A DNA stretch of 24,939 bases from Fen-1077 sp964462865 (GTDB lineage: Bacteria > Chloroflexota > Dehalococcoidia > Dehalococcoidales > RBG-16-60-22): NCBI GenBank assembly GCA_964462865.1, contig CAYWZO010000029.1:1-24939 (forward strand). The letters are read 5' to 3'. A model generated the notes under the pieces. The model was not told the origin of the DNA. It made no database searches and saw only the letters and a program-made list of their open reading frames with translations. This document shows positions 15,506 through 23,079 of the stretch, one piece after another. A program made the position numbers and the translations under genes. The number at the start of each line of letters is the position of its first letter. Position 1 is the first letter of the stretch.

Positions 15506-16483
15506 ATGTACAAGTTTTTGATAGTCGGCTTCGGGTCAATCGGGAAAAGGCACCTCGATAACCTCAAGAAAATGGAGGGGGTCGAAGTGGCGGTGCTGAC
15601 GCGCCGCCATATTGAAATTCCCGGTGTTGAATTGTTCCGTTCGCTGGACGAGGCCCTGCGCCGGGGGTCTGACGCCGTCTTTATCACCAACGAAACATCA
15701 GCGCACATCCCGGCAGCGCTTGCCTTCGCCGAAAGGGGCTGCCACCTTTTCATCGAAAAGCCCCTTTCCCATAACCTCAAAGACATCAACCGCCTGTCTA
15801 AACTCGTAAAAAGGCACAACCTTAAAGTGATGATAGGCTGCAACATGAGGTTCCACCCCACTATCGGTCTGGGGCGGGAGTTGGTCCAGAAAGGCGCTGT
15901 GGGCAATATCGTGGCGGCGCAAATCCAGGCGGGTCAATACCTGCCGGACTGGCACCCCGGCCGGGACTACCGCCAGTCCTACAGCGCCCGGCGGGACAAA
16001 GGAGGGGGCGTTATCCTGGACCTCATCCACGAACTGGACTACGCTTACTGGTATTTCGGCGCCGCCGAACGGGTATTCGCTTTCAGCGGTAAAAAGGGCA
16101 ACCTGGAAATAGAGACCGAGGACACGGCGGAAATCCTGCTGGAGTTTCGAAACGGGGTCTGGTGCCAGGTGCACCTGGACTACCTGCGGCGCAGTCCCGC
16201 CCGTGCGTTCACGCTGCTCGGTACAGAGGGGATTGTGGAAGGTGATATAATCAATAATAACGTCCGGGTCTATGAGGCCAGCCGCCAGAACTGGGAGGCC
16301 GGCAATACGGGAGGCGCTTACGATAATAACGAGATGTACCTCGCCGAACTCAAGCACTTTATCAGTTACCTTGACGGCGCCCTGCCGCAGCCTCTGATAG
16401 GCCTGGAAGACGGCATCAACGTGCTGAAGATAGCGCTGGCGGCCAGGGAGTCCGCCCGGACGGGCAAGGCCGTCAGGCTGTAA
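15506..16483 (+). CDS. Gfo/Idh/MocA-family NAD(P)-dependent oxidoreductase
   Basis: 325 residues. The N-terminal Rossmann domain has VGFGSIGKRH (7-16); IEKPLSHN (83-90) carries the conserved Lys of the EKP motif; a later block GGGVILDLIHELDYAYWYFG (around 168-187) contains the D and H typical of the family active site. Members oxidise or reduce sugar hydroxyls, often on nucleotide sugars. It sits immediately before the CMP-nonulosonate synthetase gene and has a matching base composition, so it may modify the nonulosonic acid or its precursor, or make an unrelated deoxy or keto sugar. The weak Shine-Dalgarno GTGAGAAAA overlaps the end of the GT39 gene. Confidence 0.85.
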   Translation: MYKFLIVGFGSIGKRHLDNLKKMEGVEVAVLTRRHIEIPGVELFRSLDEALRRGSDAVFITNETSAHIPAALAFAERGCHLFIEKPLSHNLKDINRLSKLVKRHNLKVMIGCNMRFHPTIGLGRELVQKGAVGNIVAAQIQAGQYLPDWHPGRDYRQSYSARRDKGGGVILDLIHELDYAYWYFGAAERVFAFSGKKGNLEIETEDTAEILLEFRNGVWCQVHLDYLRRSPARAFTLLGTEGIVEGDIINNNVRVYEASRQNWEAGNTGGAYDNNEMYLAELKHFISYLDGALPQPLIGLEDGINVLKIALAARESARTGKAVRL

Positions 16484-16503
16484 ATAAGGCGGAGCAATTT
16501 CTG

Positions 16504-17223
16504 ATGAAAATTCTAGCTACCATCTGCGCCAGGGGAGGCTCGAAGGGGGTGCCGGGCAAAAACGTCCGCCCGCTCGCCGGGAAGCCCCTGATTGTCCACA
16601 CCATCGAGACGGCCAGAAAGTGCCGCCTCATCGATAGGACCATCGTTTCCACGGACTCGCCGGAGATTGCGGATATCGCCCAGGCCGCAGGCGCCGAGGT
16701 GCCGTTTATCAGACCGCCGGAACTGGCGGCGGACACCGCCCCCAAGCTGGCGGCCATCAAGCATGCCGTCCGCTTTCTGGAAACGCAGCAGGCCTACCGC
16801 CCGGACATCGTTGTCGATTTAGACCCCACCTCTCCCCTGCGGACGGTCAGCGACATCGAGGCCTGCATCAGGCTCGTCAGCGACGAGGGGGCGGATAACG
16901 TCTTCAGCGTCATCCTGGCGCACCGCAACCCCTATTTCAACATGGTCGAGGTCGTCGGCGGGCGCGTGCAGCTCGTCAAACAGCTGCCCTCAACACTGGT
17001 AAGGCGGCAGGACGCACCGCCGGTCTACGACATGAACGCCTCGATATATGTCTGGAAGACAGAGGCGCTGCTCGGTAACGAATCCCTGTTTCTGGAGCGT
17101 ACCCGCATTTACGAGATGCCGGAATGGGCCAGGGACATCGACGGCGAGACCGATTTCAAGTTCGCCGAGTTTATTATCAAAGAGGGATATCTGGATGCTG
17201 AAAAATTTAAGCGTCAAGGGTAA
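16504..17223 (+). CDS. legF: CMP-nonulosonate cytidylyltransferase (NeuA/LegF/PtmB-like)
   Basis: 239-residue cytidylyltransferase that activates a nonulosonic acid with CTP to the CMP-sugar donor. ICARGGSKGVPGKN (7-20) is the CTP-binding signature; DLDPTSPLR (around 103-111) is the second family block; DMNASIYVW (around 177-185) and the late RDIDGETDFKFAE are typical of the PtmB/LegF subset. The length lacks the C-terminal esterase domain seen in some NeuA proteins. Context (NeuB, NeuC, NeuD and LegC homologues downstream) points to legionaminic rather than N-acetylneuraminic acid. The 3' end overlaps the next gene by 29 bases. Confidence 0.9.
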   Translation: MKILATICARGGSKGVPGKNVRPLAGKPLIVHTIETARKCRLIDRTIVSTDSPEIADIAQAAGAEVPFIRPPELAADTAPKLAAIKHAVRFLETQQAYRPDIVVDLDPTSPLRTVSDIEACIRLVSDEGADNVFSVILAHRNPYFNMVEVVGGRVQLVKQLPSTLVRRQDAPPVYDMNASIYVWKTEALLGNESLFLERTRIYEMPEWARDIDGETDFKFAEFIIKEGYLDAEKFKRQG

Positions 17224-17995
17224 GAAAATCATCATCACCGGGGCTACCGGTATCCTGGGGTCTGTCTATGCCGGGGGTTTTTCCGAGCAGGGGGCGGACG
17301 TGGCCATCGTCGACCTGGATGAAAAGCTCTGCCGGCAGAGGGCTGATGAGCTATCCCGGAAGTACGGCACGCGTCCACTGGGCATCGGCTGTGACATCAC
17401 CGGTCAAGCAGCCGTTAAAGCGATGGTGCAGAAGGTCATGGCCGAATACGGGCGTATCGACGTGCTGGTGAACAACGCCGCCACCAAGACGAAAAACTTC
17501 TTCGCCCCTTTCGAGGAATTCCCCCTGGCCGACTGGGAAAAAATCATGGCCGTCAACGTCAACGGGATGTTCCTGTGCAGCCAGGCGGTAGCCGCGGAGA
17601 TGGAGAAAAGAAAATCCGGCAGCATCATCAACATCTCTTCGATTTACGGCATCGTCGCCCCCGACCAGCGTATTTACAAGGGCGGTCTTTACGAGGGTAA
17701 GGAGATGGACACCCCCTTGATCTACTCCACCAGCAAGGGCGCCGTCGTCAGCCTGACGCGCTATCTGGCGACCTATCTGGCGCCCTACAATATCCGGGTC
17801 AATACGGTCACGCCCGGCGGCGTCTTCAGCGGGCAGAACGAGACCTTCGTGAAAAACTACGGCCAGCGGTGCCCGCTGGGCCGCATGGCCCGGCCGGAAG
17901 AGATATTCAGCGCCGTCTATTTCCTGGCCTCCGATGCTTCGAGCTACATCACCGGCCACAACCTGGTGGTCGATGGCGGCTGGTCGGTATGGTAA
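17195..17995 (+). CDS. ptmA: PtmA-like short-chain dehydrogenase/reductase
   Basis: 266-residue classical SDR. TGATGILG (15-22) is the cofactor loop; NNAA (93-96) stabilises the sheet; S148/S149 in INISSIYG and Y177/K181 in YSTSK are the catalytic residues; FLASDASSYITGHNLVVDGG is the usual C-terminus. Its place directly after the cytidylyltransferase matches the ptmB-ptmA pair of Campylobacter legionaminic-acid loci, where PtmA takes part in sugar supply. I chose ATG 17195, which overlaps the previous gene by 29 bases and has AGAGGG (17181-17186) upstream; it gives a normal SDR N-terminus (MLKNLSVKGKKIIITG). The exact substrate is uncertain. Confidence 0.85.
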   Translation: MLKNLSVKGKKIIITGATGILGSVYAGGFSEQGADVAIVDLDEKLCRQRADELSRKYGTRPLGIGCDITGQAAVKAMVQKVMAEYGRIDVLVNNAATKTKNFFAPFEEFPLADWEKIMAVNVNGMFLCSQAVAAEMEKRKSGSIINISSIYGIVAPDQRIYKGGLYEGKEMDTPLIYSTSKGAVVSLTRYLATYLAPYNIRVNTVTPGGVFSGQNETFVKNYGQRCPLGRMARPEEIFSAVYFLASDASSYITGHNLVVDGGWSVW

Positions 17996-18000
17996 AGGGG
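17995..18000 (+). promoter_or_regulatory. Ribosome binding site favouring a TTG start for the NeuB-like gene
   Basis: AAGGGG is 6 bases before TTG 18007. The alternative ATG at 17989 overlaps the SDR stop and has no Shine-Dalgarno. Three other genes here also begin with TTG behind a strong site, so TTG 18007 is preferred. Confidence 0.65.
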
Positions 18001-18006
18001 CAGGTC

Positions 18007-19059
18007 TTGAGAGATAAAGTCAAAATCGGCGATAGGCTGGTCGGCCCCGGCGAACCCTGCCTCATTATCGCCGAGGCCGGGGTCAACCACAACGGCGATG
18101 TCCGCCTGGCTAAAAAGCTGATTGATGCCGCCGTTCGGGCCGGGGCGGACGCGGTAAAGTTCCAGACCTTCAGGACGGAGGAAGGAATTACCCAAGGAAC
18201 CCGGAAAGCCAGATACCAGAAAGAGGCCACCGATGCCGGTGAGTCCATGTTTGAAATGGTCAAAAAGCTGGAGCTTACGGGAAAAAGCTTTAAAGACCTG
18301 TTTGCTTACGCCCGTAAGAAGGGTATCATGTTCTTGAGCACGCCCTTCGATAAAGGCAGCGTGGATTTACTGGACAAGCTCGGCGTACCGGCCTTTAAAA
18401 TTGCCTCCGGGGAGATTAATAATTTCTCTCTTCTCAAATACATCGCTAAAAAAGGCAAGCCGGTTATCCTCTCCACCGGCATGTCCACCCTGGCCGAGGT
18501 CAAAGAGGCCGTGGCCGCTCTCCGTAACGAGGGACTGGAAGGAATCGTCCTGCTCCATTGCGTTTCCTGCTACCCGGCCAGAGTTCAAGATACCAACCTC
18601 AAGGCGATGACAACCCTGCGGCATGCCTTAAAACTGCCGGTGGGCCTGTCCGACCACTCCACCGGAATTACCGTGCCCATCGCGGCTGCGGCCCTGGGCG
18701 CCTGCGTCATCGAGAAGCATTTCACGCTGGATAAAAAACTCCCCGGCCCCGACCATAAAGCGTCGCTGGAACCAGGCGAATTCAAAGAAATGGTAAAATC
18801 TGTCAGAGATGTAGCCAAGGCCCTGGGCGACGGCGTCAAGCGCCCCGCCGCCGCCGAGGCAGAAATCAGGAAGGTCGCCCGCAAGAGCATCGTGGCCGCG
18901 CGGGACATACCCGCCGGCACCGTCATCACCGGAGATATGCTGGCCATCAAGAGGCCGGGCACCGGCCTGGCGCCAAAACGCCTTGACGCCATCATCGGCA
19001 GAAAGACGAAAACGAATCTCCGGCGTGATGAGCTGCTGGACCTGAAGAAATTATTATGA
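18007..19059 (+). CDS. legI: Nonulosonic acid synthase, NeuB/LegI family
   Basis: 350 residues from TTG 18007 (356 if ATG 17989 is used). The enzyme condenses phosphoenolpyruvate with a 6-carbon N-acyl sugar to form the 9-carbon acid. AEAGVNHNGD (22-31) is the NeuB N-terminal signature; KFQTF (51-55), STPFD (111-115), SDHSTG (215-220) and EKHFTLDK (236-243) with PGPDHKAS (247-254) line the barrel active site. A SAF/antifreeze-like domain occupies about 291-350 (KSIVAARDIPAGTVIT). All expected residues are present, so it should be active. Whether the substrate is ManNAc or 2,4-diacetamido-trideoxymannose depends on partners; a LegC homologue suggests the latter. It overlaps the next ATG by 4 bases. 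Confidence 0.92.
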   Translation: MRDKVKIGDRLVGPGEPCLIIAEAGVNHNGDVRLAKKLIDAAVRAGADAVKFQTFRTEEGITQGTRKARYQKEATDAGESMFEMVKKLELTGKSFKDLFAYARKKGIMFLSTPFDKGSVDLLDKLGVPAFKIASGEINNFSLLKYIAKKGKPVILSTGMSTLAEVKEAVAALRNEGLEGIVLLHCVSCYPARVQDTNLKAMTTLRHALKLPVGLSDHSTGITVPIAAAALGACVIEKHFTLDKKLPGPDHKASLEPGEFKEMVKSVRDVAKALGDGVKRPAAAEAEIRKVARKSIVAARDIPAGTVITGDMLAIKRPGTGLAPKRLDAIIGRKTKTNLRRDELLDLKKLL

Positions 19060-20204
19060 AAAGAAAAATCGCGGTAGTCACCGGCACCAGGGCGGAGTAC
19101 GGTATTTTTAAGCCGGTGCTGAAGGCCATCCAGGCCAGACCGGGGCTGGAGCTGGCCCTGGTGGCGACGGGAATGCACCTCTCTCGCGAGTTCGGCTACA
19201 CGATAACGGAGATTAAGAGGGATGGTTTTCAAATCGCCGCCCGGGTGGACATGATGCCCGCTGACGACACTCCGGCTGCCATGGCGGAGTCGGTAGGCAG
19301 AGGCATTACCGGCCTGGTGCGCGCCTGGCAGCGGCTGAAACCGGATATCATTCTGGTTCTCGGGGACAGGACGGAGCCCCTGGCGGCGGCCGTTGCCGGA
19401 GCCTATATGAACATCCCGCTGGCGCATATTCACGGCGGGGATGTCTGCGGTAACATCGACGATTCAGCCAGACACGCCATCACCAAGTTCGCCCATATCC
19501 ATTTCCCGGCTACTAAGACCAGCGCGGAACGCATTTTAAAAATGGGCGAGGAGGCCTGGCGGGTGCGCCTGGTAGGCTCTCCGGCGCTGGATGTCGTCCT
19601 CCATGAGCCCCTGCTGCCGGCCGCGGCGCTGGCTCAAAAATACGCCCTGGACCTGGCCCGGCCGTTAGTCCTCGTCATCCAGCATCCGGTAACGTCCCAG
19701 GCAGACGAGGCACCGCAGCAAATGCAGGTAACTATGGAGGCGGTCGTGGCATCAGGTCGCCCGGCGGTGGTGCTCTACCCCAACTCGGACGCCGGCGGCC
19801 GGAGAATGATTGAGGTTATCAGGGAGTACCAGAAAAATCCCCTGATTAAAGCTTTCCCCAGCCTGCCCCGCCGGGAATACTTGAGCCTGATGAAGCTGGC
19901 GAGGGTCATGGTGGGCAACTCCAGCGGTGGCATCGTCGAGGCGCCATCCTTCGGCCTGCCGACCGTCAACATCGGCATACGTCAGGACGGACGGGAGCGC
20001 GGCGCCAACGTCATCGACTGCGACCACCGGAAAAATGATATAATCAGGGCGATAAAGAAAGCGCTGGCAGACAAAGAGTTCCTGGCCGAGGTGAAAAAGT
20101 GCCGCAGCCCTTACGGCGATGGCAGGGCCAGCCGGAGAATAGCTGAAATCTTAAGCGAAATGGAGATAACGCCCCAACTTCTCCAGAAAAAGATTACCTA
20201 TTAG
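19056..20204 (+). CDS. legG: UDP-sugar 2-epimerase (hydrolysing), NeuC/LegG family
   Basis: 382 residues, GT-B-like fold. VVTGTRAEYGIFKPVLKAI (7-25) is the signature of NeuC and LegG; HIHGGDVCGNIDDSARHAI (around 128-146) and GNSSGGIVEAPSFGLPTVNI (around 289-308) bind UDP and catalyse inversion and hydrolysis. NeuC acts on UDP-GlcNAc; LegG acts on UDP-2,4-diacetamido-trideoxyglucose; sequence alone does not separate them well here. LegC and LegH-type genes downstream favour the LegG reaction. The start overlaps the synthase stop as ATGA, a coupled pair. Confidence 0.9.
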   Translation: MKRKIAVVTGTRAEYGIFKPVLKAIQARPGLELALVATGMHLSREFGYTITEIKRDGFQIAARVDMMPADDTPAAMAESVGRGITGLVRAWQRLKPDIILVLGDRTEPLAAAVAGAYMNIPLAHIHGGDVCGNIDDSARHAITKFAHIHFPATKTSAERILKMGEEAWRVRLVGSPALDVVLHEPLLPAAALAQKYALDLARPLVLVIQHPVTSQADEAPQQMQVTMEAVVASGRPAVVLYPNSDAGGRRMIEVIREYQKNPLIKAFPSLPRREYLSLMKLARVMVGNSSGGIVEAPSFGLPTVNIGIRQDGRERGANVIDCDHRKNDIIRAIKKALADKEFLAEVKKCRSPYGDGRASRRIAEILSEMEITPQLLQKKITY

Positions 20205-20217
20205 CTGGAGAGATATT

Positions 20218-20925
20218 ATGGCGAGAAGATTTAACAACTGGCAGCCGCCGGGAAAAAATAAACTAGTAATATTAGGAGCGGGTGGCCTGGCGAGAGAAGC
20301 TTATTGGGTTTTAAGGGATTTCAATAAGACAAGTGGTAATGATATGGAAATGTTAGGTTTTATCGATGAAAACCCGGCCAACTGGGGAAAGAACCTGTGC
20401 GGTGCTCCTGTTTTAGGTGACTTTCACTGGTTTGCATCAGTGAAATCAAAACATGAAATAAAGGCTATTTGCGCCGTTGGCTCACCTCAAATCAAAAAAT
20501 CATTTGCAGCCAAGGCTAAAAGAGCAGGCCTTGGATTTTTCACTCTAGTTCATCCTGACGTCAAACATTCGGATTTTATAGAGATTGGCCTCGGAACAGT
20601 AATTACCGCTGGATGCCTATTGACTACGCAAATCAAGATAGGCAATCATGTCTATTTAAATCTGGATACAACCGTAGGGCACGACGTGATTATCGAAGAT
20701 TTTGTAAACGTGGCGCCAGGCTGCCATTTATCAGGGAATGTAATCTTGAAAGAAGGGGCTGATTTGGGAACCGGTGCAATTGTACTTCAGGACGTTACCG
20801 TAGGCAGTTGGTCAGTAATCGGCGCCGGTGCCGTGGTAACTGAAAATATCCCCGATAATGCCCTGGCCGTGGGCGTCCCGGCCAAGGTCGTCCGGAGATT
20901 AAAACCGGGAGAAGCCGGCCGATGA
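20218..20925 (+). CDS. legH: Sugar N/O-acyltransferase, NeuD/PglD/LegH-like, low-GC body
   Basis: 235 residues. The N-terminal Rossmann part has VILGAGGLAREAYW (17-30); the C-terminal part is a left-handed beta-helix of hexapeptide repeats (about 115-225) with the catalytic base H155 in TTVGHD. This is the NeuD/PglD layout. PglD and LegH acetylate the 4-amino group made by PglE or LegC, so it is the likely 4-N-acetyltransferase of the legionaminic pathway; NeuD-type O-acetylation is the alternative. About 20218-20820 runs near 45 percent GC, then the last 100 bases jump to about 65 percent, like the neighbours. It starts after CTGGAGAG and overlaps the aminotransferase start by 4 bases. Confidence 0.87.
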   Translation: MARRFNNWQPPGKNKLVILGAGGLAREAYWVLRDFNKTSGNDMEMLGFIDENPANWGKNLCGAPVLGDFHWFASVKSKHEIKAICAVGSPQIKKSFAAKAKRAGLGFFTLVHPDVKHSDFIEIGLGTVITAGCLLTTQIKIGNHVYLNLDTTVGHDVIIEDFVNVAPGCHLSGNVILKEGADLGTGAIVLQDVTVGSWSVIGAGAVVTENIPDNALAVGVPAKVVRRLKPGEAGR

Positions 20926-22058
20926 GCTGGAAAATCCCCCTCTTTAAAATCCACTGGGACGAGGAAGACGTCCGGATGGTGCAGGATACCGTCCGGAGAG
21001 GCATGTTCTGGGCTATCGGCCCCAATATCGAAGAGTTTGAAAAGAGGCTGGCCGCCTATATCGGGAGAAAGCACGCCCTGGCCTTCAATTCAGGCACCTC
21101 GGCCCTCCAGGCCGTCCTGATGGCCTATGGCATCGGTAGAGACGACGAGGTCATCGTCCCCTCCTTTACCTTCATCGCCACCGCCAATGCCCCCCTCTTC
21201 GCGGGCGCCCGGCCCGTTTTCGCCGATATCGAGGAAAGGACTTTCGGCCTTGCACCCGCCGACGTCCGGGAAAAGATAACACCGCGGACGAAAGCGATGA
21301 TTCCCATCCATTACGGCGGCTGTCCCTGCCTCATCAAAGAGCTGGTGGCGCTCGCCCGGGCCCATAACCTGGTTCTTATCGAAGACGCCGCCGAGTCGCT
21401 CGGGGCGTCCGCGGCCGGCCGCAAGCTGGGCACTTTCGGTGATGCTGCTATATTCAGCTTCTGCGCCAACAAGGTCATCACCACCGGCGAAGGCGGGGCG
21501 GCGGCCACTGATTCCCGTGATATCTATGAAAAATTGAAGCTCCTAAGGTCTCACGGCCGGGCGGAGAACGCCAACTATTTTTCCTCGACGGAGAACATGG
21601 ATTATGTCACCCTGGGCTATAATTTCCGCATGTCGGATATCACCGCCGCCCTGGGCGTCGCCCAGATAAAAAAGCTGGACAAAGTTGCCGCGGTGAGGCG
21701 GCAAAGAGCCGAGAGGCTCTCGGCCAGGCTGTCGGGCATTCACGAGATAGAGACCCCTCGCCCCCCGGACGGTCTTTTCCATGTCTATCAGATGTACACC
21801 ATCAGAGTCAAAGGCGGGCCGGCCCGGCGGGACGCCCTGCTCGCCTACCTCGCCAGGAAAGGAATCATGAGCAAGGTATATTTCTCACCGGTTCACCTGA
21901 CCCATTTTTATAAAAATATCCTGAAGTATGATTGCCGGCTGCCGGTCACGGAGCGGCTCGCCGGAGAAGTGCTGACCCTGCCCCTGTACCCGGACCTGAC
22001 CGAAGACGAAATCGCAGTGGTGGCGGAAAACATCGCAAATTTCTTTAAAGGAAAGTAG
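20922..22058 (+). CDS. legC: DegT/DnrJ/EryC1-family PLP sugar aminotransferase, LegC-like
   Basis: 378 residues. AFNSGTSALQAVL (54-66) is the PLP-phosphate region; VPSFTFIATANA (79-90) stacks on the cofactor; IEDAAESLGA (153-162) has the ring-N Asp D155; FSFCANKVITTGEGG (178-192) contains the Schiff-base lysine K184. SHGRAENANYFSS and GYNFRMSDITAALG are typical of aminotransferases that install the 4-amino group on 4-keto-6-deoxy-HexNAc nucleotides (LegC, PglE). Together with the adjacent acyltransferase and LegG/LegI genes this fits LegC. Which dehydratase supplies its keto-sugar, the one at 7769 or the one at 22059, is an open point. Base composition returns to the operon norm. Confidence 0.9.
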   Translation: MSWKIPLFKIHWDEEDVRMVQDTVRRGMFWAIGPNIEEFEKRLAAYIGRKHALAFNSGTSALQAVLMAYGIGRDDEVIVPSFTFIATANAPLFAGARPVFADIEERTFGLAPADVREKITPRTKAMIPIHYGGCPCLIKELVALARAHNLVLIEDAAESLGASAAGRKLGTFGDAAIFSFCANKVITTGEGGAAATDSRDIYEKLKLLRSHGRAENANYFSSTENMDYVTLGYNFRMSDITAALGVAQIKKLDKVAAVRRQRAERLSARLSGIHEIETPRPPDGLFHVYQMYTIRVKGGPARRDALLAYLARKGIMSKVYFSPVHLTHFYKNILKYDCRLPVTERLAGEVLTLPLYPDLTEDEIAVVAENIANFFKGK

Positions 22059-23066
22059 ATGGCTAATATCTTTCAGGACAAAAGCATACTGGTCACCGGC
22101 GGGACCGGCTCCATCGGCAGGGAAATCGTACGCCGACTCCTCCCCTTAAAACCAAAGGTCGTCAGGGTCTTGAGCAATGACGAGAACAGCCTGTTCGCCC
22201 TGCAACAGGAACTGAACAACCGTCCCGATGTCAGGTTCCTGGTGGGCGATATCCGGGACAAGGAACGCGTCAGGAAAGCGGTGGAGGGAATCGACTTCGT
22301 CTTCCACGCCGCCGCCCTGAAGCACGTCCCCCTGTGCGAGTACAATCCCTTCGAAGCGGTCAAGACGAACGCGCTCGGCACGCAGAACCTCATCGAGGTG
22401 GCCCTGGAAGAAGAGGTCAGCAAATTCATTACCGTCAGTACCGATAAGGCGGTCAACCCGGTGAACGTGATGGGGGCCACCAAGTTGCTGGCGGAGCGAT
22501 TGACGATATCCGCCAACTACTATAAAGGCGCCCGGGCCACGGTCCTCGCCTGTGTCAGGTTCGGCAACGTCCTCGAGTCCCGGGGTTCCGTGGTCTCCGT
22601 ATTCCAGGAGCAGATTAAAAAAGGCGGCCCGGTCACCGTGACCGACCCCGATATGACCCGGTTCGTGATGACGTTGCCCGGGGCCACCGCCCTGGTCCTC
22701 AAGGCGGCGGAAATGGCTAAAGGCGGCGAGATATTCATCTTCAAGATGTCCGCCCTGCGCATCGGCGACCTCGCGGAGGCCATGGTGGCACAACTGGCGC
22801 CGCAGTACGGCCATGACCCGAAGAAAATAAAAATAGAAATCACCGGCAAGAGGGCGGGAGAGCGGCCCCGGGAAGAGCTGATTACCGAAGAAGAGGCCGA
22901 AAACGCCTACGAGGTTGAGGATATGCTGGTGGTGATGCCGGCCACAACGACCGGCGCAAAAACCGGAAAAACACCGGCCGGCTCACTCCTCTCGGATAAC
23001 GCCGGTCTATTGACCAAAGCACAGATCAAGGCCATGCTGTCAGGCAGCCTTGATTTAACTTTATAG
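22059..23066 (+). CDS. CapD/FlaA1-type nucleotide-sugar 4,6-dehydratase (single-domain)
   Basis: 335 residues, extended SDR without the N-terminal membrane part of full-length CapD/WbpM. LVTGGTGSIGREI (11-23) binds NAD; HAAALKHVP (83-91) is the family block; STDKAVNPVNVMGATK (127-142) holds D129, K130 and K142, with M138 where classical SDRs have Tyr, as is usual for the CapD/WbpM group; RFGNVLESRGSV and TDPDMTRFVM (around 195-204) bind the sugar nucleotide. The family dehydrates UDP-GlcNAc. About 40 residues at the C-terminus (VVMPATTTGAKTGKT and following) are low complexity and probably flexible. The ATG directly follows the LegC stop, so the product is probably made with it and may feed it. 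Confidence 0.85.
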   Translation: MANIFQDKSILVTGGTGSIGREIVRRLLPLKPKVVRVLSNDENSLFALQQELNNRPDVRFLVGDIRDKERVRKAVEGIDFVFHAAALKHVPLCEYNPFEAVKTNALGTQNLIEVALEEEVSKFITVSTDKAVNPVNVMGATKLLAERLTISANYYKGARATVLACVRFGNVLESRGSVVSVFQEQIKKGGPVTVTDPDMTRFVMTLPGATALVLKAAEMAKGGEIFIFKMSALRIGDLAEAMVAQLAPQYGHDPKKIKIEITGKRAGERPREELITEEEAENAYEVEDMLVVMPATTTGAKTGKTPAGSLLSDNAGLLTKAQIKAMLSGSLDLTL

Positions 23067-23079
23067 CCAGAGTTTTAAC

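Noticed and set aside
15698..16357. A 219-codon minus-strand reading frame
   Set aside because: It is antisense to the Gfo/Idh/MocA gene and shows no domain of its own.
18585..19433. A 282-codon minus-strand reading frame across the legI/legG junction
   Set aside because: It spans two well-supported overlapping genes on the other strand and has no recognisable motif.
20922..23066. A pseudaminic acid pathway (PseB and PseC) from the dehydratase and aminotransferase pair
   Set aside because: No PseG-like or PseH-like gene is present. NeuC/LegG and NeuD/LegH homologues are, which fits legionaminic-type chemistry better.
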